Source: Hippophae tibetana (taxonomy: Eukaryota > Streptophyta > Magnoliopsida > Rosales > Elaeagnaceae). Taken from it: DNA of 64,000 bases. The notes beneath the pieces are model-generated. The model had not been told where the DNA came from, searched no databases, and worked only from the letters and a program-made list of their open reading frames with translations. The position numbers and the translations under genes were made by a program. Below, one piece after another: positions 1 through 12,457 of this stretch. The first letter of the stretch is position 1. The number at the start of each line of letters is the position of its first letter. The DNA lies in contig CM072811.1 of assembly GCA_037013495.1 (NCBI GenBank), positions 21,822,159 through 21,886,158 on the forward strand, read 5' to 3'.

Positions 1-2216
1 TTATACAGACAGGGAAGGGGAATTTAATTCTATAGAATTTGATGAATTTTGTAAATTAAGTAGGATAAAAAGGTAATTTACTATGGCTTATACGCCATAG
101 CAAAGTGGGGTAGCCGAGTGTAAGAATATAACTATTATGAATTTAGTAAGAACAATATTCTCTAAGAAAAGGGTTCCTAAAACCTTTTGGCCTGAAGTTG
201 TGAAATGGACAATACATGTGTTGAATCAATCTTCTACATTAGCTATCAAGGAGATGACACCAGAAAAGGCATGGAGTGGTGAGAAGCCTTCTATAAAACA
301 CTTAAGAGTGTTTGGATGTGTAGGGCGTTCACTTTCCAGATGCAAAGAGAACAAAATTGGAAATCAAAAGTGTGAGATGTGTATTACTTAGATTCAGTGA
401 TGAGTCCAAGGGTTACAAAATGTATGATCCAAATGCAAAGAAGATCATAATTAGGATGGATGTTGTGTTTGAATAAAATATCATATAGAATTGGAATGCA
501 AATCACCCAGAAGAAGCAATTATGAATCTAGAATATGAAGAAATCGGTACTATTGATGAGGAAGAACCAAAGGCAACTGAAATGGAGACTTTAGAGGTTA
601 ACATCGACACACCCCATACTGAAGTATCTAGAGCAAGGAAGGGCAGAGTTAGAGTTCCACCAATATGGATGGAGTACTATGTTTCATGTGAAGGTCTTTC
701 TGAAGATGGAGAAGTTGTGAATATAGCATTTGTGGAGTCCAATGACCCTACTAGCTATGAAAAAGTAGTAAAAATTAAGAAATGGAGGCAAGAAATGGAG
801 ATCGAGATTAAAGTAATTGAAAAGAAACAAACTTGGGGACTGACTAAATTTCCAATTAATGCAAAAAGAATTGGTGTCAAATGGATTTACTAGAAAAAGT
901 TAAATGAATCTGGTAAATTTGACAAATTTAAGGCACGACTAGTAGCAAAAGCATATTCATAGGAGCATAGGATAGACTATATAGAAGTATTTGCACCAAT
1001 GATAAGAATGAACATTGTAAGAATGGTATTAGCTCTTACTGCTCAACGAGGTTGGACAATATTCAACTTGATGTTAAATCTGCATTTTGCATGGGTTCTT
1101 GAATGAAGATGTATATGTAGATTAACCAAAAGGTTTTGAAAAAAGGGTGTGAGCACATGGTCTATAAACTTCACAAAGCTTTGTATGGCTTAAATAAAGT
1201 CAAAGTGAACATACATTTTTCTTCAAATGAAACCATAGTGGAAAAACACTCATCATCAATATATATGCTGATGATCTTATTTATACTAGGAATGATGAGT
1301 TTATGATTAGCAACTTCAAAGAGTCAATGTAAAAGGAATTTAATATGACTGATTTAGGAAAAATGAGGTTCTTTTTGGGGATTGAAGTATTGCAAAGCAC
1401 AACAGGAATTTATATTTGTCAAGAAAGTATGCTTTGGAAGTTTTGAAATGGTTTGGTATGGAAGACAGTAACTCAGTTTGCATCCTTATTATACCAAGTC
1501 ATAAGTTGCATAAAGACGAATGAGGAGTCAAGGTAAACGAAACACAATTCAAACAAATAGTTGGTAGTTTGATGTATATTATAGCTACTCACCCTGATTT
1601 AATGTTTGTGATGAGTTTAATTCTCGTTTCATGGAAACTCAATGGAGTTACACTATCAGGTTGCAAAAAAGATTCTCAAGTACCTGAAAGGAACCATCAA
1701 CTATGGAATTCTGTATGAAAAAGGGAAGAGTTGAGAAACTTGTAGGCTTGAAAGACAGTGATTATTTAGGAGAATTGGAAGGAAGAAGAAGTACTTATGG
1801 ATATGTTTTTCTTATGAACAATGTTGTTGTTGCCTAGTCCTCAAAAAATAACCAATTGTAACCCTATCCATAACTCAAGTTGAATTTATTGCAGCAGCTA
1901 GTTGTGCTTGTCAATCAATTTGGATGAGAATTTTTTTTAAAAGAAATAGGGTATACATAAGAAAAAGGAACAACTATCATGTGTGACAATAGCTAAACCA
2001 TAAAACTTTCCAAGAATCCCATGATGCACAGCCACAACAAGCACATTGATGTGAGATATTATTTCTACAAGATCTGACCAATGAAAGTACCATCAAAATG
2101 ATGTTTTGTGGTACATATGATCAAGTTACAGATGTGCTAACTAATCCATTGAAAGTGGAAGCCTTTCAATACCTTCGTGAACAACTTGGTGTGTGTGAAA
2201 TACCTATGTTACATTA
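1..2216 (+). pseudogene. Ty1/copia polyprotein remnant (integrase, RT, RNase H), 5' end outside window
   Basis: Seen: in shifting plus-strand frames the stretch reads as copia integrase (the TPQQNGVAE-type motif decayed near 90-115; then VPKTFWPE, HLRVFGCV and a KGY-type C-terminal region at 137-470), followed by RT from about 820 (QTWGLTKFP, KARLVAKA, DYxEVFAPM) and RNase H near 1740-2216 ending in the usual copia tail (HIDVRYxF, VxDVLTxPLKVEAF, EQLGVCE). Stop codons and frameshifts are frequent; the region around 1075-1290 is missing much of the RT palm. Family knowledge: the order integrase-RT-RNase H is diagnostic of copia rather than gypsy. Gag and protease lie outside the window or are lost. 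It is a dead copy. The lineage looks like a Tork/Tnt1-type element, but I did not resolve it. Confidence 0.9.
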
Positions 2217-2239
2217 AATGCTAAAACAACATTTAGTTT

Positions 2240-2567
2240 AAAGGAGGGTTTATTGAGTCTGTTTTTGATTTAGTCATCATGTTACCCCTAATTTGTAGGG
2301 TTGTTGGGTCAGTTATTTGAATTTTTCTGTTGTGGTTACCATGAACACTCAAATTTGCTATGCATGGTTTTTTTTTCTTTTGTTATTCAGTCATGTAATT
2401 TGCCTACTAAAAGGAAGTTCTTAAAATTCAATAAATCAGAGTTTTCTAATCCTAATTAATCTTGATAAATGTAACCCCAATCTAAAATATCCAATCTTCT
2501 CTTCAAATTGTCCTTCACAAGTTACTTTTAATATGCTCATTGATCTCCTTGTTCCTGGTAGCAATCA
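2240..2567 (+). mobile_element. Polypurine tract and probable 3' LTR of the copia remnant
   Basis: A purine run AAAGGAGGG (2240-2248) follows the end of RNase H by about 25 bases, as expected for the plus-strand primer. It is followed by TATTGAGTCTG, a likely decayed TGTTGAGTC LTR start. The right end is placed at 2567 because a CAATCA there mirrors the start. No second LTR is in the window, so the right boundary is an inference. Confidence 0.55.
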
Positions 2568-5344
2568 TTGTGTTTAGATGACCCCTTAATTTGTTTACAT
2601 AATTTATTTTTAGCCTAATCCCAGTTGGATTAGAATTTGCTTAATCTAATAGCTAGGATTAAAAGTTGGTGTTGAAAAATGCTAGATTTAAGATCTAATT
2701 AGATGTCTCTATTGGATTGATCTAACCTTTATGATTTTCAACCGAGAGTGCTCCATCAAATATTGATCGAAGCTCAATCAATTGACTTATTTCTCAAATG
2801 ATTGATACCTTTTTATGATCAATCTAACAACTTATCATTCTTGCCCTAGCTTCTCAATCTGTCATCGATCAATCGAGAATTTATCAATATATAAACGTAT
2901 TGCTCAACCTATCAAGCCTATTGATTTCTATTTTTCTTTTGAGAGTCCATGATCTATCTCGATCGAGTCCCGATTGATCGATTGTCCTATTATTGCTTTA
3001 AATACATGATTTTGCCTCTTATTTTACTTCATCTCTAAACATCAGTATGACATAAATAAAATGCATAGGGAATAATAATTCATTATAAATATATGGGAAT
3101 TGATCCATAAATATATGTATAAAATGACATCAATCAACACTTAATGTTATAACGTTGTCAAAATAACATCTAATCCAAGTATATTCAACTCGTCCTGAAG
3201 CTCCATAACTACATCACCATGTGATGTAATCAATCACCAATGACTTAATAGAGTGAATATAAAACCTTGGTGTAGGAAACTCTCATGCACATGAACTTAG
3301 ATAAAATTTATGTCTTGGTTTTAATATTTTCCAATTAAACCCTCCTAAAACAAGTTTTGTAAAACCACGATTAAAGTGTATCTCTAGTACCACTAAATAA
3401 GAAAAATAATTTTAAAATTGAGGTTTCAAATACCAAATTTTCCCCAAGTTTTTAATTAACCAAAAAAATATATAAGATGGGTAATTATAGAAAAATAGTC
3501 TCTTTGAAAACCTCGCCTATGTCCTTCATTGATGTCTCGATGAGGCCTATCACTTTCTACATAACAAGATCTTGTCGACTACACGCTGAGGTCTATAGCT
3601 ACGCATGAATTGTAATGAGCATACCTCGACCAACCCTCGTTGGCCTTGTCGAGTCCTCGTTGAGGAGTTCAACCAACCCCTATGACGCACATCATTGAGG
3701 TCATCAAGCACAATAGAAAATTTTCTTTTCTTCCAAAAAATGAGGAAGTATTTTTCTAAAAACTCATCCCCCAATCATTTATACAAACACACCATCTAAA
3801 CATGCATACTATATTCAAATTCTAAATACGTTTAATGTTTGTAACATGTAAATATATTATATGTGTTCTATGTGTGTGAATGATGATGAACATTCAACAA
3901 CTAACCTTACAAAAGAACAAATATACACATTAAATAAAACATAGATTCCAATTTTTATATAAGGAAATACCATCATAAACAATAATAATTCTATGATATC
4001 AAAAACTAAACTTAATTTATGTAGCCCATTTTTCAAAATCAAAAGAACCTAGAATGTATATTTTTTAACCTATAAACTTAATACACCTTAAATAAATCAA
4101 TTTATACACCCTAAATGTTAAATTGTGTGCTATCGATGTAGTTTTTGTTTAAGTTATTTTTATCGCTACTTTTTGGTGGTTTATAATAAGCTAAAACACA
4201 AAATTTGGCAATTTGTGAAAATCGATAAAACAAGGGAAGACAAATCATCAAATATTTTTTATATGCTTTTAACTAATTTTATTAATCTTTTTTTAATTAT
4301 ATTTGATGGGGAATGATCAACTTGAATCCATGATTACACGAATTGACGGAAAACTTGAGTGAATCACTTTCCTCTTTTATCTTATACAACAATGCTTGCA
4401 CATACATGAAACATTAATTATTAAATGTATAGTTAAAACCCATACGAGGCTATCGTCGTCATAGCATGCCTTAGAAAAGCTACGTCCCTTGAACTCGTTT
4501 TAAATAAACTTTCCAACTATACTATTTGATCTAGACAAATAAAGTTATCAAAAATAATTTCTCTTATATTGTAACATTTTCTATCAAAATATAGGAAGTA
4601 AGGGAACACTTTGTTGGAATTTGTAAGGGCGCATTTTTTAATGAGTTTTCTTTTCTTTTCTTTTGTTTGAAATTACTTTTATGTTTTTTCCTAATTTATT
4701 TTGAAAAAACAAAAACCTGATTGATAAAAATTAATGCTTTCATCTTTCATTTTCTCTTAAATAGAAACAAAGAATAAGTTAACTATTGAAGAAAAAAATA
4801 TAACTTGAAATAAGATTTTTAAAAACTCTTTTTAGCTAGTCTCAAAAACAATAAAAAAGGATATTTTAATATTTTACAAGTATAATGAAAAAAATAATAA
4901 TAATTGAAAATAGAAAGGAAAAAAAAGATATTGAAAACCAATACCTTGCTCTAATTAAAATAAACTCATAACCGTGATTCACGAGCTCCAACAAGCACAA
5001 GCAAAGAGGCACTTACTAGCAAGAAACACCTCATAGCCACCACCATGCCTCATGCCATTCTACCCAAGCCTAGCCCAAGTGGATTCCAACTCAAATGAAG
5101 CCAGCCTAACCCTGGACGATAGACCCATCAATAATGTTCCTAATGCTAATCATTGATGTTCTAACTTGCACTAATAGACACTCCATATAGACATTCTTTT
5201 TATATAATTCACTAGCAATTATATACTAGTGAAAATGGGAAATTAGGATGTAAAGTTAATGTAGGGTGTAGATTAACACATGTTATATATGTGGTGCAAT
5301 AGGAGAGGTCATGGTAAGGAAAATCCCAATAGGTAACCAACTAG
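2568..5344. other. Gene-free AT-rich stretch with a TCGATCGA-rich patch
   Basis: No convincing coding region. From 2700 to 2990 the sequence is rich in TTGATCGA/TCGATCGAG-like words, like those inside the family A/B/C LTRs further on, but I could not align the rest. A less AT-rich patch at 3500-3720 repeats CTCGTTGAGG/TCGATGAGG-type words. A small minus-strand frame there (3550-3774) has no recognisable domain. Confidence 0.4.
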
Positions 5345-5727
5345 TAATATATCCAACAAAAGATAATTAAGATGAGATTAATTCTAACATTAAAATAAGT
5401 CCATTACAATGGGTAAGTGTCATCAACAAGTAGAACCCCTCGTATTATTCACTCTGTACACTTCACACATAATTACTCGGTATTTGAAAAACACTATATG
5501 TAAGAAAACTCTCCATAAATCTCTCTTCCTCTTCCTAGATCACAAGGAAAAGTATTTATCTCTTCATTTACCACTAACAACCCAAACTTACTTAAGTATC
5601 AAAGGGCTAAAGTCCACTACACCTTGTGGTGGCTTGAAATCTTAATGATGTGTTTTCTGTTCTGAGGTCCAACATGAGGAAAGGTGTAATCAATCATCGA
5701 TGTTGTCAAAAATTAGCATCAACATCT
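5345..5727 (+). repeat. 5' LTR of a decayed gypsy-like element (L)
   Basis: About 380 bases align with 7525-7904 in the same orientation. Shared blocks include ATATCCAACAAA, CTCTAACATTAAAA, the TCTCTCTTC patch, the CACCTTGTGGTGG/CACTCTAAGATGG patch and the closing CATCGATG...CAACATC. The outer boundary is approximate. The copy is followed directly by a primer-site-like sequence, so this is the 5' LTR on the plus strand. Confidence 0.65.
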
Positions 5728-5745
5728 AGCACCGTCTGTGAGAAT
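5727..5745 (+). other. Primer-binding site of element L
   Basis: TAGCACCGTCTGTGAGAAT resembles the TGGCGCCGTCTGTGGGAA-type sequence found just inside the 5' LTR of many plant gypsy elements. The changes are mostly transitions, as expected from methylcytosine decay. Confidence 0.6.
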
Positions 5746-7524
5746 GATTGTGCTATACTAGTTGAATCAAAAACTAGATTAAAAAAAGATACTTGTGGTG
5801 TTTTTCGGATCTTGAACTATACAATCTATGAAAATATGACCTTCAAAGCCAAAATATTTCTCTAAAAAGAAGTTGACATTGTCCACAGTTTGTTAGAGGC
5901 TCACCTTTCGTCCTTCTAAATTACCCTATCTCCGAGAGACTGGGCTTCCTTCCTTTCAAGATGAATCAACCTTCTATTTTTGATAGCCAAACTTATATAA
6001 GGGACAATAAAGTCCCACCTAACATAATATAAGTTATGAAAACTATTGCTAGGGAAAAAACCACTAAACTAGAAAACATCACTATGATATATTCCAATGT
6101 CCAAAGTGCACAAGATCTAACCCATAATTATATGTGGTTTGAATTGGAGATGTGACCCACCATAATGGGAACAAATCTTGCACATTAGTCAAACATAATC
6201 CATCCAAAAAATTTGTAGCTATCGAGCCCTTGAAATCCAAACCCCATCCCTTTGTTCATCCATCTAGGATTGCTTGGGGTCTTTCCAAACTAACTTGCAT
6301 AAGTATCTTAAAGCCCACAAATAGGATCATTCTATCTAGGTCAGTTATCGAGAAAATGTAGCCTTGATAGCCAATGGTAATCTTAAGGACAACCAATGTG
6401 GAGATGTACCGAAATTCTTCCGTCTACTATCGATCAATTAGTTGTCCAACTACAAGAGGTATATTCTCATACCTATACATCTCTATTGAGCTATATTCAT
6501 CCAAAAAGTTGTGGTAGTTCCAAACTTAGTCAAAAACAAGTCCAAGAGGTGCTAGATGTGATAGACCACGGCCTCTATACCACTTGTCCCATCTAATATA
6601 ATGTCTTATTTTAGACTACAAAGTCTTAAGTTTCATCATTTATGTTATTTAGTATGGGCTTGTCCCTCATATAAGCATAGTCCATTATGCTACCTACCAA
6701 GTTGCACTATGTGTGGTAATATGCCATCCAAAAGGACACATAATTATGCATGATACATCATGAAGACCAATCCTTTACTAACCAAAATATGGCTTCCTAA
6801 CATCCCATCGAATGCACTCTCGTGTACCTTTCACTCGATCGCCACATCATGTAGACCCTTTCTATCCATCTCCATCTCGACATGCGTATAAGTTGACCAT
6901 ATCTAACCTTTCACATCTTTACTTCCATCCTTCATAAGTAAGTTTGGTATGTACCACTAGTAGATAATAGTGTAGGTATGAATACAATAATATTCCAATG
7001 GAAAGAAAATTATACACATACAACCATCCACTTCGAAAAAGTAGAGTGTAGCTAAGAAAAAAAGCTTAAGGACTCATGAGAATTCTTATCACTCAAACAT
7101 TATCTATGCATACTTGAATAGTCTAGAACCTATCGTTGATCCCCGAAAGAAGCACACTCTATAGTACAAAAGGTACAAGATACAATGTAACTTCAGAGCT
7201 AACTTTCCAAATATTTCCTTCTAAAATAGAGGGAAGGTTTTGAATATAGGGTTGAGCAAGATAAATTTCAATCGAATAAGTAAAAATGGTATAAAGGTGG
7301 GATTAGCCTCACTAGCATGACTTTGAGGATTGGATACCACAATAATAATAAAATGAAAAAATAGACCTCCTAGCCCATATATCCAAGCACAAGAAGTTTA
7401 AGGCGTTGACTTTAGGTGTAAAGTAATCCATATAATGTGGCATATTATGAGAGATCTTAGTCAATAGATTAATCACAACCTATCTTAGTATGGATTTTGT
7501 TAGTAAATGAGTATCACTATCAGA
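5746..7524 (+). mobile_element. Wrecked interior of element L
   Basis: Only about 1.8 kb separates the two LTR copies, too short for gag plus pol. Small open frames at 6152-6361 and 6396-6596 show no RT, integrase or zinc-knuckle motif that I recognise. Either the element is internally deleted or it was always non-autonomous. Confidence 0.45.
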
Positions 7525-7904
7525 TAAATATCCAACAAAGATATTATTATAGTGAGATAAACTCTAACATTAAAACAAGTCTATCACAATAGGTAATGAT
7601 CATCAAAAAGTAGAATTTCCTTTATATATATCCATCATGTACACTTCATATATAATCACCTGACAACATTACAGATAAGAAATCTTTCCCAAAATCTCTC
7701 TTCATCTCAATAGATTACGAGGAAGAGACATTAGTCTCCTCATTTATTGCTAACTATCTAGAATTACTTAATCATCTGAGGCCAAAGGCCAAAGGCCACC
7801 ACACTCTAAGATGGTTTGAGATCCCAAATGTGTGTTTTATGTTCTCAAGTACACAATAGGAAGAGGTGTAACCAATCATCGATGCTGACAAAAATCAACA
7901 TCAA
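7525..7904 (+). repeat. 3' LTR of element L
   Basis: Second, strongly diverged direct copy of 5345-5727, ending in AATCAACATCA at the position where the first copy meets its primer site. The heavy divergence implies an old insertion. I could not define a target duplication. Confidence 0.6.
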
Positions 7905-8672
7905 TAATTAATGATACAGACATTAAATTTACATTAAAAATAGATGAGCAAAAACAATAAAGCATTAGCTAGTTTATTCATCTTCCAAATGAGTCATATA
8001 TGTGAAGTCAAACATGACCTATTCTTAATACATAATAGTAGTAATGCAAAATATTATCCTGGTTCTCAACATTTATAAGGTTTATGCAAGAGAAATTTAC
8101 GATGCATTTCTCATAAACACTTGGAAGATGGTTGACTGTTATGCATTTTGGGCAACCATGATTAAGGATATATCTATTTTCTAGTCAATGCGCACATTAT
8201 TAGCATTTTAAAACAAACTTCATATAATCACTACTATTAGAGCTCATTCTAACAAACAACTGATTATGGTTATCAACTTCATAGTTAGAAGGAGACCATT
8301 TGTGTCTCAAGCTTATGTTTTCTAAGATCATTGATAAGTGTCACAATTAAGAAGGAAAATTAACATTATTTCTGACCAAAAAAGCCCCATCGTGCATGAA
8401 CTATTAAGTACCATTTATTAATTAATAAAATTTCTATTAGAAATTTTTGTAAAAATTCCAAATATTTCTTCATGTTCAATTTGGAATTTTTTTTCAACAA
8501 TTAGATAGGCCTTGTACATAGTTCTAGGCTAGAATGTCATGAGGCAAGGTGGTAGTTGCTATTACAAATAACATTCTTTCATTGATGAATGGTCTTTATT
8601 CATATTGATCACATCTTATGATAAAAAGGTTAGTTTGCTTTGAAATCAAACATGGTATTTTTTATTACATTT
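7905..8672. other. Intergenic AT-rich sequence
   Basis: I see no coding potential, RNA gene or repeat that I can define between the 3' LTR of L and the left end of element C. Confidence 0.4.
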
Positions 8673-10108
8673 TGAGAGAAAAATATTTGTTTAGTCACAT
8701 ATTGTGTTAGCTAGAGAGGAATGTAAAAAGATAATCTACAAAAGTATAACAAATTAAGATTCTCATAATGATCATACATGTAGTTGTGTGTAAATAAAGT
8801 AATGTAGAAATATCAAGATTGACACATGTGATTTTTAAGTAGTAACAACCTAGGCCACACTAATGACCTATAAGATGAAAACCACAAGTCCATCAGACCA
8901 CCTAATTAATCAATATGAAAAATAAGGTCTAATTACAAGGCTAGGACTCAAAAAACCCAGCAAGATAATGCCTTCAAGTATTCTAAATATAAGCCACTGC
9001 TTTCATCATAGTCTCTACAAGAAAAATGCTCGGATCTAGACCTATATTTTGATGAACTCAAGTCACACGAGCTAATCGAAGCACTAAAACAGACACATGA
9101 AAAGTTATTACCATAACACTAGTGCAAATGCATGACCTATAGCAGATTAAATAATGAACAATTATAACTAAATGATTTAATTAATATATCAGATAAATAA
9201 AAATCAACTAGCAATCTAGAATAATCAATTTAAGCACAAGTTTAATAAAGATAGCTTCTTTAAAGATTAATAATCAAACCAAATAATTATGATATAACAC
9301 ACACAATTATTTGATTAAGAATGAAAATAAAGAAGAATGTATAAGAACATATGATCAAAATATCATAAATCAGTTATGCTTGTTAATCAATCAAACACAA
9401 CCACTAATATTTAATAGATTAAAAAAAATAAAGAACCCTAAATAATGAGGATCTTATATTTGAAAAATACATGAGAGATTAAGCTGAAGAGAATAATGGT
9501 CTTGTGTGATTAACAAAATTGTGAGCCAATGATATGATTAAATAGCATGAGTTGAAACCCTAGGTCAAAGGTTAGTTACAAAACTATCCTTAAAAGTATT
9601 TAGAAGAACATAAAAACATAAGAAAAATATAGTAAAAATAATAGTTGAATCGAGTAAAAATTAGGTTGAGTTCAAGTATGATCACTTGATCGATCTAGTC
9701 AAGCTCAATTGATCGAATATGAATAATTCACTTGATATAGTTAAATCTTGATCGATTTAGGGAAAAAACTAATTAATTTAGAAATAAGTGGTTCGACCTA
9801 GTTATTAATCTCGATTGATCGAGTTAATGATTCAATCTATCTAGTCATATTAAAAATTAATTCAACTAGTTTTAATTAAGCTTGATTGATCTAGTCACCA
9901 CTTGATCGATCAAGTTACCTATTTGAACAACATTTATGTTTATCTTATATGAGATCTAAATTGCATGGGAACAAAGATATACTTAAATTGTAGGTTAAGG
10001 CCCGATGGTTTCTTCAGTTTAAAAATATTCTCAAAAGACACATCTAGAAACTAAAATTACATACAAATATTTTGTTTACAAATATTGCCAACACTTATAT
10101 ACTGTACA
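8673..10108 (-). repeat. 3' LTR of gag-only element C
   Basis: Read on the minus strand this starts TGTACAG (10108) and ends in a run closing CTCTCA (8673). It aligns along its length with 17032-18487 (same strand) and with the plus-strand copies at 12459-15713, 53021-54437 and 59293-60706. Its start is preceded by a polypurine tract at 10109-10119 (AATAGGGAGAT on the minus strand). The flank 8668-8672 is CATTT, matching CAATT at 18488-18492 in 4 of 5 bases, consistent with an old target duplication. The centre carries a cluster of GATCGAT words. Confidence 0.8.
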
Positions 10109-11842
10109 ATCTCCCTATTTGGCATATTCGTGTGAAAAAAACTATCTATCCCTATGTAATACTCATAGGAAAAAATAATTTACATATTAGAACTATCATA
10201 TGATCCGGTGAAATTATCTTTGCTTGAATCTTGAAAGCTTATGTTTGCATTGAAAGTCAAAAACATAAATACCCAAACAACTTTTCCCAAAATAAGTTCA
10301 GTGTATATAATAATATAAAAAGTGAAGTATATTCATAAAAGTGAGTAATAATCGATAGAAAATTTAACTATGCTATGTGTAATATCTTCAAAAGATATTT
10401 TCAAAGTAATTCTCTCTCTAAATTAGCTCTACCTTTTACGTAGATTTTTCAATCAATATTCCAATTTTCTCCCTTTTTTTCATAATAATAAACAATATAA
10501 TCATGAAGTTATGACAGCAGGTTGAGCAAGCAAGCAATATATTTAATGGCTAGAAAAAGAGTACACTTTCTAAAAACCTCAGAACAATTAAAGAGAGAGC
10601 TAAAAATAATATTTTTCCCAAAAATGAATAAACTCTCCTTAAATTCTACAAATCCTATAAATAAATTCGAATAAAATAAAAAATTATAAAAATTGATATA
10701 TATAATTCTTTTTTTGAATTGAGGCTAGTATACTTAGCTTAATATGACTACAATAATATACATACATGATGAAATTAATTTCCTTCAAAGTGTGATAACA
10801 TAAATATATGTAGATAAGTCACACGAACAAACTAACACATATAGTAGCATATTGACAGTCACCAAAAGTGAGATAAAAATCGAAATTGTAACAGTATGTC
10901 AATAGTCCATCTATGATTAGTTATGAAGCATTTAAAGGAAGAAGTATCACTTATCATGAAAAATCACAGTTGAAATCATACTTATACAAAATAAAATTTA
11001 CTTACCAAGAGACAACTTTAATCTATATTGTTTTATTCCCTTCTTGTATTTTTTTTGTGAGGAATCGGTTACTTATTTTCTTTTTGTATAAATAATTGTG
11101 GCTCTTTCTTCTTGTACATGTAAAAGATTTTTTATTTTTTATTTTTCCTTTGATATTATTCTTATTTTTTAAGGAAATATGTACAAGTTAATATACCTAT
11201 TATGATAACTTTCACACTAGTTGTGAGGTAGCTCTCTCAGCTCACCACGTTAGCTTTCACGTGTCATAGTAGATAGCCCTCTCAAAACTAGGTGTATTTC
11301 TCTATAGTAGCATTTTAAAGTGAAAGATAGATCTCAAAAACAACTTGCAGTCAAGGTTAGCACATTCCTTAGAATATCACAAAAATCATTCATAAACCTT
11401 AAGCATGACATACGTATCTATCCAATGAGTTTGTGAGTAGGTTCATGTCAATATTGATCACCATATATGAAAATTATGTAAATATATAAGTCAAAATATG
11501 CATTTTTATAATGTATAACCAATCAAAAATAAATATAAATGACATATGTACTTATCATGTCAAAATTAAAGCATGTTTACTTCCTTCATTTTTTTTAAAA
11601 TTAAAGAAACTTCAATAAAAATAAAAATAAAACCAAATAAAAAATAAAGATGCACACCTAAATTGAATTAAGCACTCAAACAAAAGTACCTAAGTGAAAC
11701 AATAAAGAATGATGGTTAGGTAATCGTAAAGAGAATCTTTCCTTATCCAAACTTTCTTGAATTTTAGTTTCTTTATATCTTTAGGTTGGAAATCAACTAC
11801 CTTAGTTGTCATTGGCATATTCTAGGACTTACCTTTATATTT
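10109..11842 (-). mobile_element. Non-coding 3' region of gag-only element C
   Basis: This stretch lies between the end of gag and the 3' LTR, where pol would be in an autonomous copia element. No protease, integrase, RT or RNase H motif is visible on either strand. It aligns in blocks with 57950-59290 of element B: the block just after gag, the cytosine-poor block before AAGGAAAAATAAAAAA, and the AGAGCCA-containing block. This shows that it is a shared part of the family and not random filler. Confidence 0.65.
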
Positions 11843-12457
11843 TTAATTCATCCTAAACGAAGATGCTACATGTATGGTAGGATAATGATAATTAGCCCTA
11901 GAATTAACTACTTTACATTTTACTTTCCTCTTTAAGCCAACAACTTCATGTTTTCTAGTAGAATTTTTGAAAATATTATTATGACTTCCATTCATCCTAG
12001 AATATGATGTAAAATGCATAGATGGATGATGGTTATAAGTCTTACTATGTGAAGTATGAAAAGTATTATTACATTTAGGAGCATTTATCAAGAATCTACA
12101 CTTGTGCCCAATATAACCTTTCCTACCATAATAATGACAAACATGTACAAACTTAATAGATTTTTTAATCATAGATGCAACTATTCTTTGTGTATAATGG
12201 GTAACAAAATGAGTGGAGCTCTCATCCTTATAACCAATTCCATATGTATCATATGAGGAGGACATGTTTAAAGGTTTGACAAATTTGGTTGATTTTGAAG
12301 AAGATGACATAATATGCTCATCTACATATCCTAGCCTTCTCTTGTCTCTAATTGGCTTTCAATAATCTAGAAAGTTGTTCAAAATTTCAACTCCAATTGT
12401 TAACCTCCTTACTACTTCCTCTAATTATTCAAGTTCCTATATAAGATTCTTATTTTT
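11843..12457 (-). pseudogene. gag of element C, C-terminal part with decayed zinc knuckle
   Basis: Minus-strand frame of 155 codons from 12310. It contains a CX2C-X4-H-X4-C type box at 12098-12139 in which the second Cys and the His are both Tyr (CHYYGRKGYIGHKC), so it could no longer bind zinc. Downstream are basic, Asn/His-rich segments. Element B carries the same stretch at 55640-56053 and 57750-57945, where the box is intact and a transposon splits the frame. Upstream to 12457 the homology continues (coiled, Lys/Glu-rich) until the inserted solo LTR begins. It is the C-terminal half of a Retrotran_gag_2/UBN2-type copia capsid protein; its N-terminal half is at 15721-16979. Confidence 0.75.

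Noticed and set aside
3550..3774. 74-codon minus-strand frame in a less AT-rich patch
   Set aside because: No recognisable motif and no neighbouring gene structure; I cannot support it.
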